From positions 1-36,630 of the IMG/VR virus record IMGVR_UViG_3300036761_001879: a DNA stretch of 36,630 nt. One strand, written 5' to 3'. Both the position numbers and the translations under genes were made by a program. The DNA is from a virus. Below the pieces are notes generated by a model. The model had not been told where the DNA came from and ran no database searches. It saw only the letters and a program-made list of their open reading frames with translations. The first letter of the stretch is position 1. Each line of letters starts with the position of its first letter. This document shows, one piece after another, positions 36,048 through 36,630 of this stretch.

Positions 36048-36630
36048 TCAAAGTCTCGGCAGAGCCGTCCTCGACCTGGACGCGAACGACCAAAAGCTGC
36101 AGGCCAAAATCGGCGGGGTGAAGTCGAGCGTCCTGGGCAGCTTCGGTGCCATCGGCTCAAAGGCGCAGGGGCTCGCCAATAGCATGCTGGGCGGCCTGGG
36201 GCTGCCAGCCATCGCTATCGGCGGCTTGGGCGCGGCGGCGGCCATCGGCTTTGCCGCGACGGCCATCGTCAAAGCCACCACCGAGACCGTCGCATGGGCG
36301 AAAGAGAACCGCGACCTCTCGCGCAACCTGGGTATATCGACCGAAGAGACCTCGCGCCTGATCGAGGTCGCCGACGACTGGGGCATCACCAGCGGGCAGG
36401 TGTCGACCGCCCTCGAGATGGCGGTCAAGCGCGGCTACCGGCCGACGATTGAAAACCTCGCCACCCTGGCCGATAAGCTCCAGGGGATGAGCGACCCGCT
36501 CGAGCGCGCGAAACTCCTTACCGAAATGTTTGGGAAGAATTGGTCGGTGCTCACGCCCATTCTTTACCAGGGCGGGGATGCCCTGCGCGCTCAGGCAGCC
36601 GCCGTCGCAGACGGGCTCATTCTCACCTCC
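36040..36630 (+). CDS. Tail tape-measure protein, N-terminal part (continues at base 2)
   Basis: 197 residues to the window edge from ATG 36040 (GAGGAATCAGG upstream). It starts with GRAVLDLDANDQKLQAKIGG, the short phage-tail tape-measure N-terminal motif, followed by a long hydrophobic stretch (about residues 45-80, GGLGAAAAIGFAATAIVKAT) and helical sequence (NLGISTEETSRLIEVADDWG). The same frame resumes at base 2 through the 126-base overlap. The last 40 bases differ from bases 127-166 at 11 positions. Confidence 0.88.
   Translation, partial: MADQSLGRAVLDLDANDQKLQAKIGGVKSSVLGSFGAIGSKAQGLANSMLGGLGLPAIAIGGLGAAAAIGFAATAIVKATTETVAWAKENRDLSRNLGISTEETSRLIEVADDWGITSGQVSTALEMAVKRGYRPTIENLATLADKLQGMSDPLERAKLLTEMFGKNWSVLTPILYQGGDALRAQAAAVADGLILTS
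36465..36590 (+). repeat. Terminal direct repeat, right copy
   Basis: Identical to 1-126. The following 40 bases (36591-36630) are a diverged homologue of 127-166, giving AAAVADGLILT against AHAVADGLILT in the protein. Confidence 0.9.

Overview
The window is almost the whole genome of a tailed double-stranded DNA phage. It is GC-rich (roughly mid-60s percent by eye) and has a siphovirus plan with an HK97-type head. Bases 1-126 recur exactly at 36465-36590, and one reading frame runs across the join. The molecule is therefore circular or circularly permuted, with a unit of about 36,464 bp, and it has been cut inside the tape-measure gene. The host cannot be read from the sequence. Strong Shine-Dalgarno sites, a perfect TTGACA/TATAAT promoter and a lipoprotein signal point to a high-GC bacterium. 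I see no integrase, tRNA, DNA polymerase or CRISPR array.

Layout. (1) A rightward late operon runs from 24069 through the end of the window and on to 7044: small and large terminase, a portal fused to a zinc ribbon and a MuF domain, prohead protease, major capsid, three small post-capsid proteins, connector and head-closure proteins, tail terminator, major tail protein, a frameshifted tail chaperone pair, tape measure carrying a Hint (intein-like) domain, distal tail proteins, a small membrane protein and a TIM-barrel endolysin. (2) A small autonomous transcript follows at 7187-7340, with a perfect promoter, a 15-codon ORF, a hairpin and a terminator. (3) A leftward block from 10896 to 7356 holds small proteins and a 617-residue ParB-like protein with cysteine clusters. 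(4) Divergent promoters at 10951-11057 separate it from a rightward early block (11066-20563): an apparently leaderless HTH protein, a lambda O-like replication protein with its iterons inside the gene, many small coupled genes, a lipoprotein, an HTH/zinc protein, two DNA methyltransferases (one fused to a ParB domain), a RusA-like resolvase and two holin/XhlA-like membrane proteins. (5) A bidirectional terminator at 20582-20613 ends this block and also the opposing leftward operon (23543-20632). That operon encodes small proteins plus an ArdC-like anti-restriction metalloprotein, and carries a repeated structured RNA element between its genes.

How the parts fit. Replication probably starts within the O-like gene. 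The methyltransferases and the ArdC-like protein suggest defence evasion, and the lipoprotein may exclude superinfecting phage. A 14-bp palindrome, TTTCCGCGGAAATA, occurs three times exactly, and two variants keep the TTTC-N4-GAAA halves. All five sites lie at operon boundaries or gene ends. Their architecture matches bacterial parS (TTTC-ACGT-GAAA) and the phage encodes a ParB-like protein, so a lone-ParB/parS-like or operator network is the most interesting hypothesis here. The tape-measure Hint domain, the covarying intergenic RNA elements and the 7187-7340 transcript are the other main candidates for new biology.
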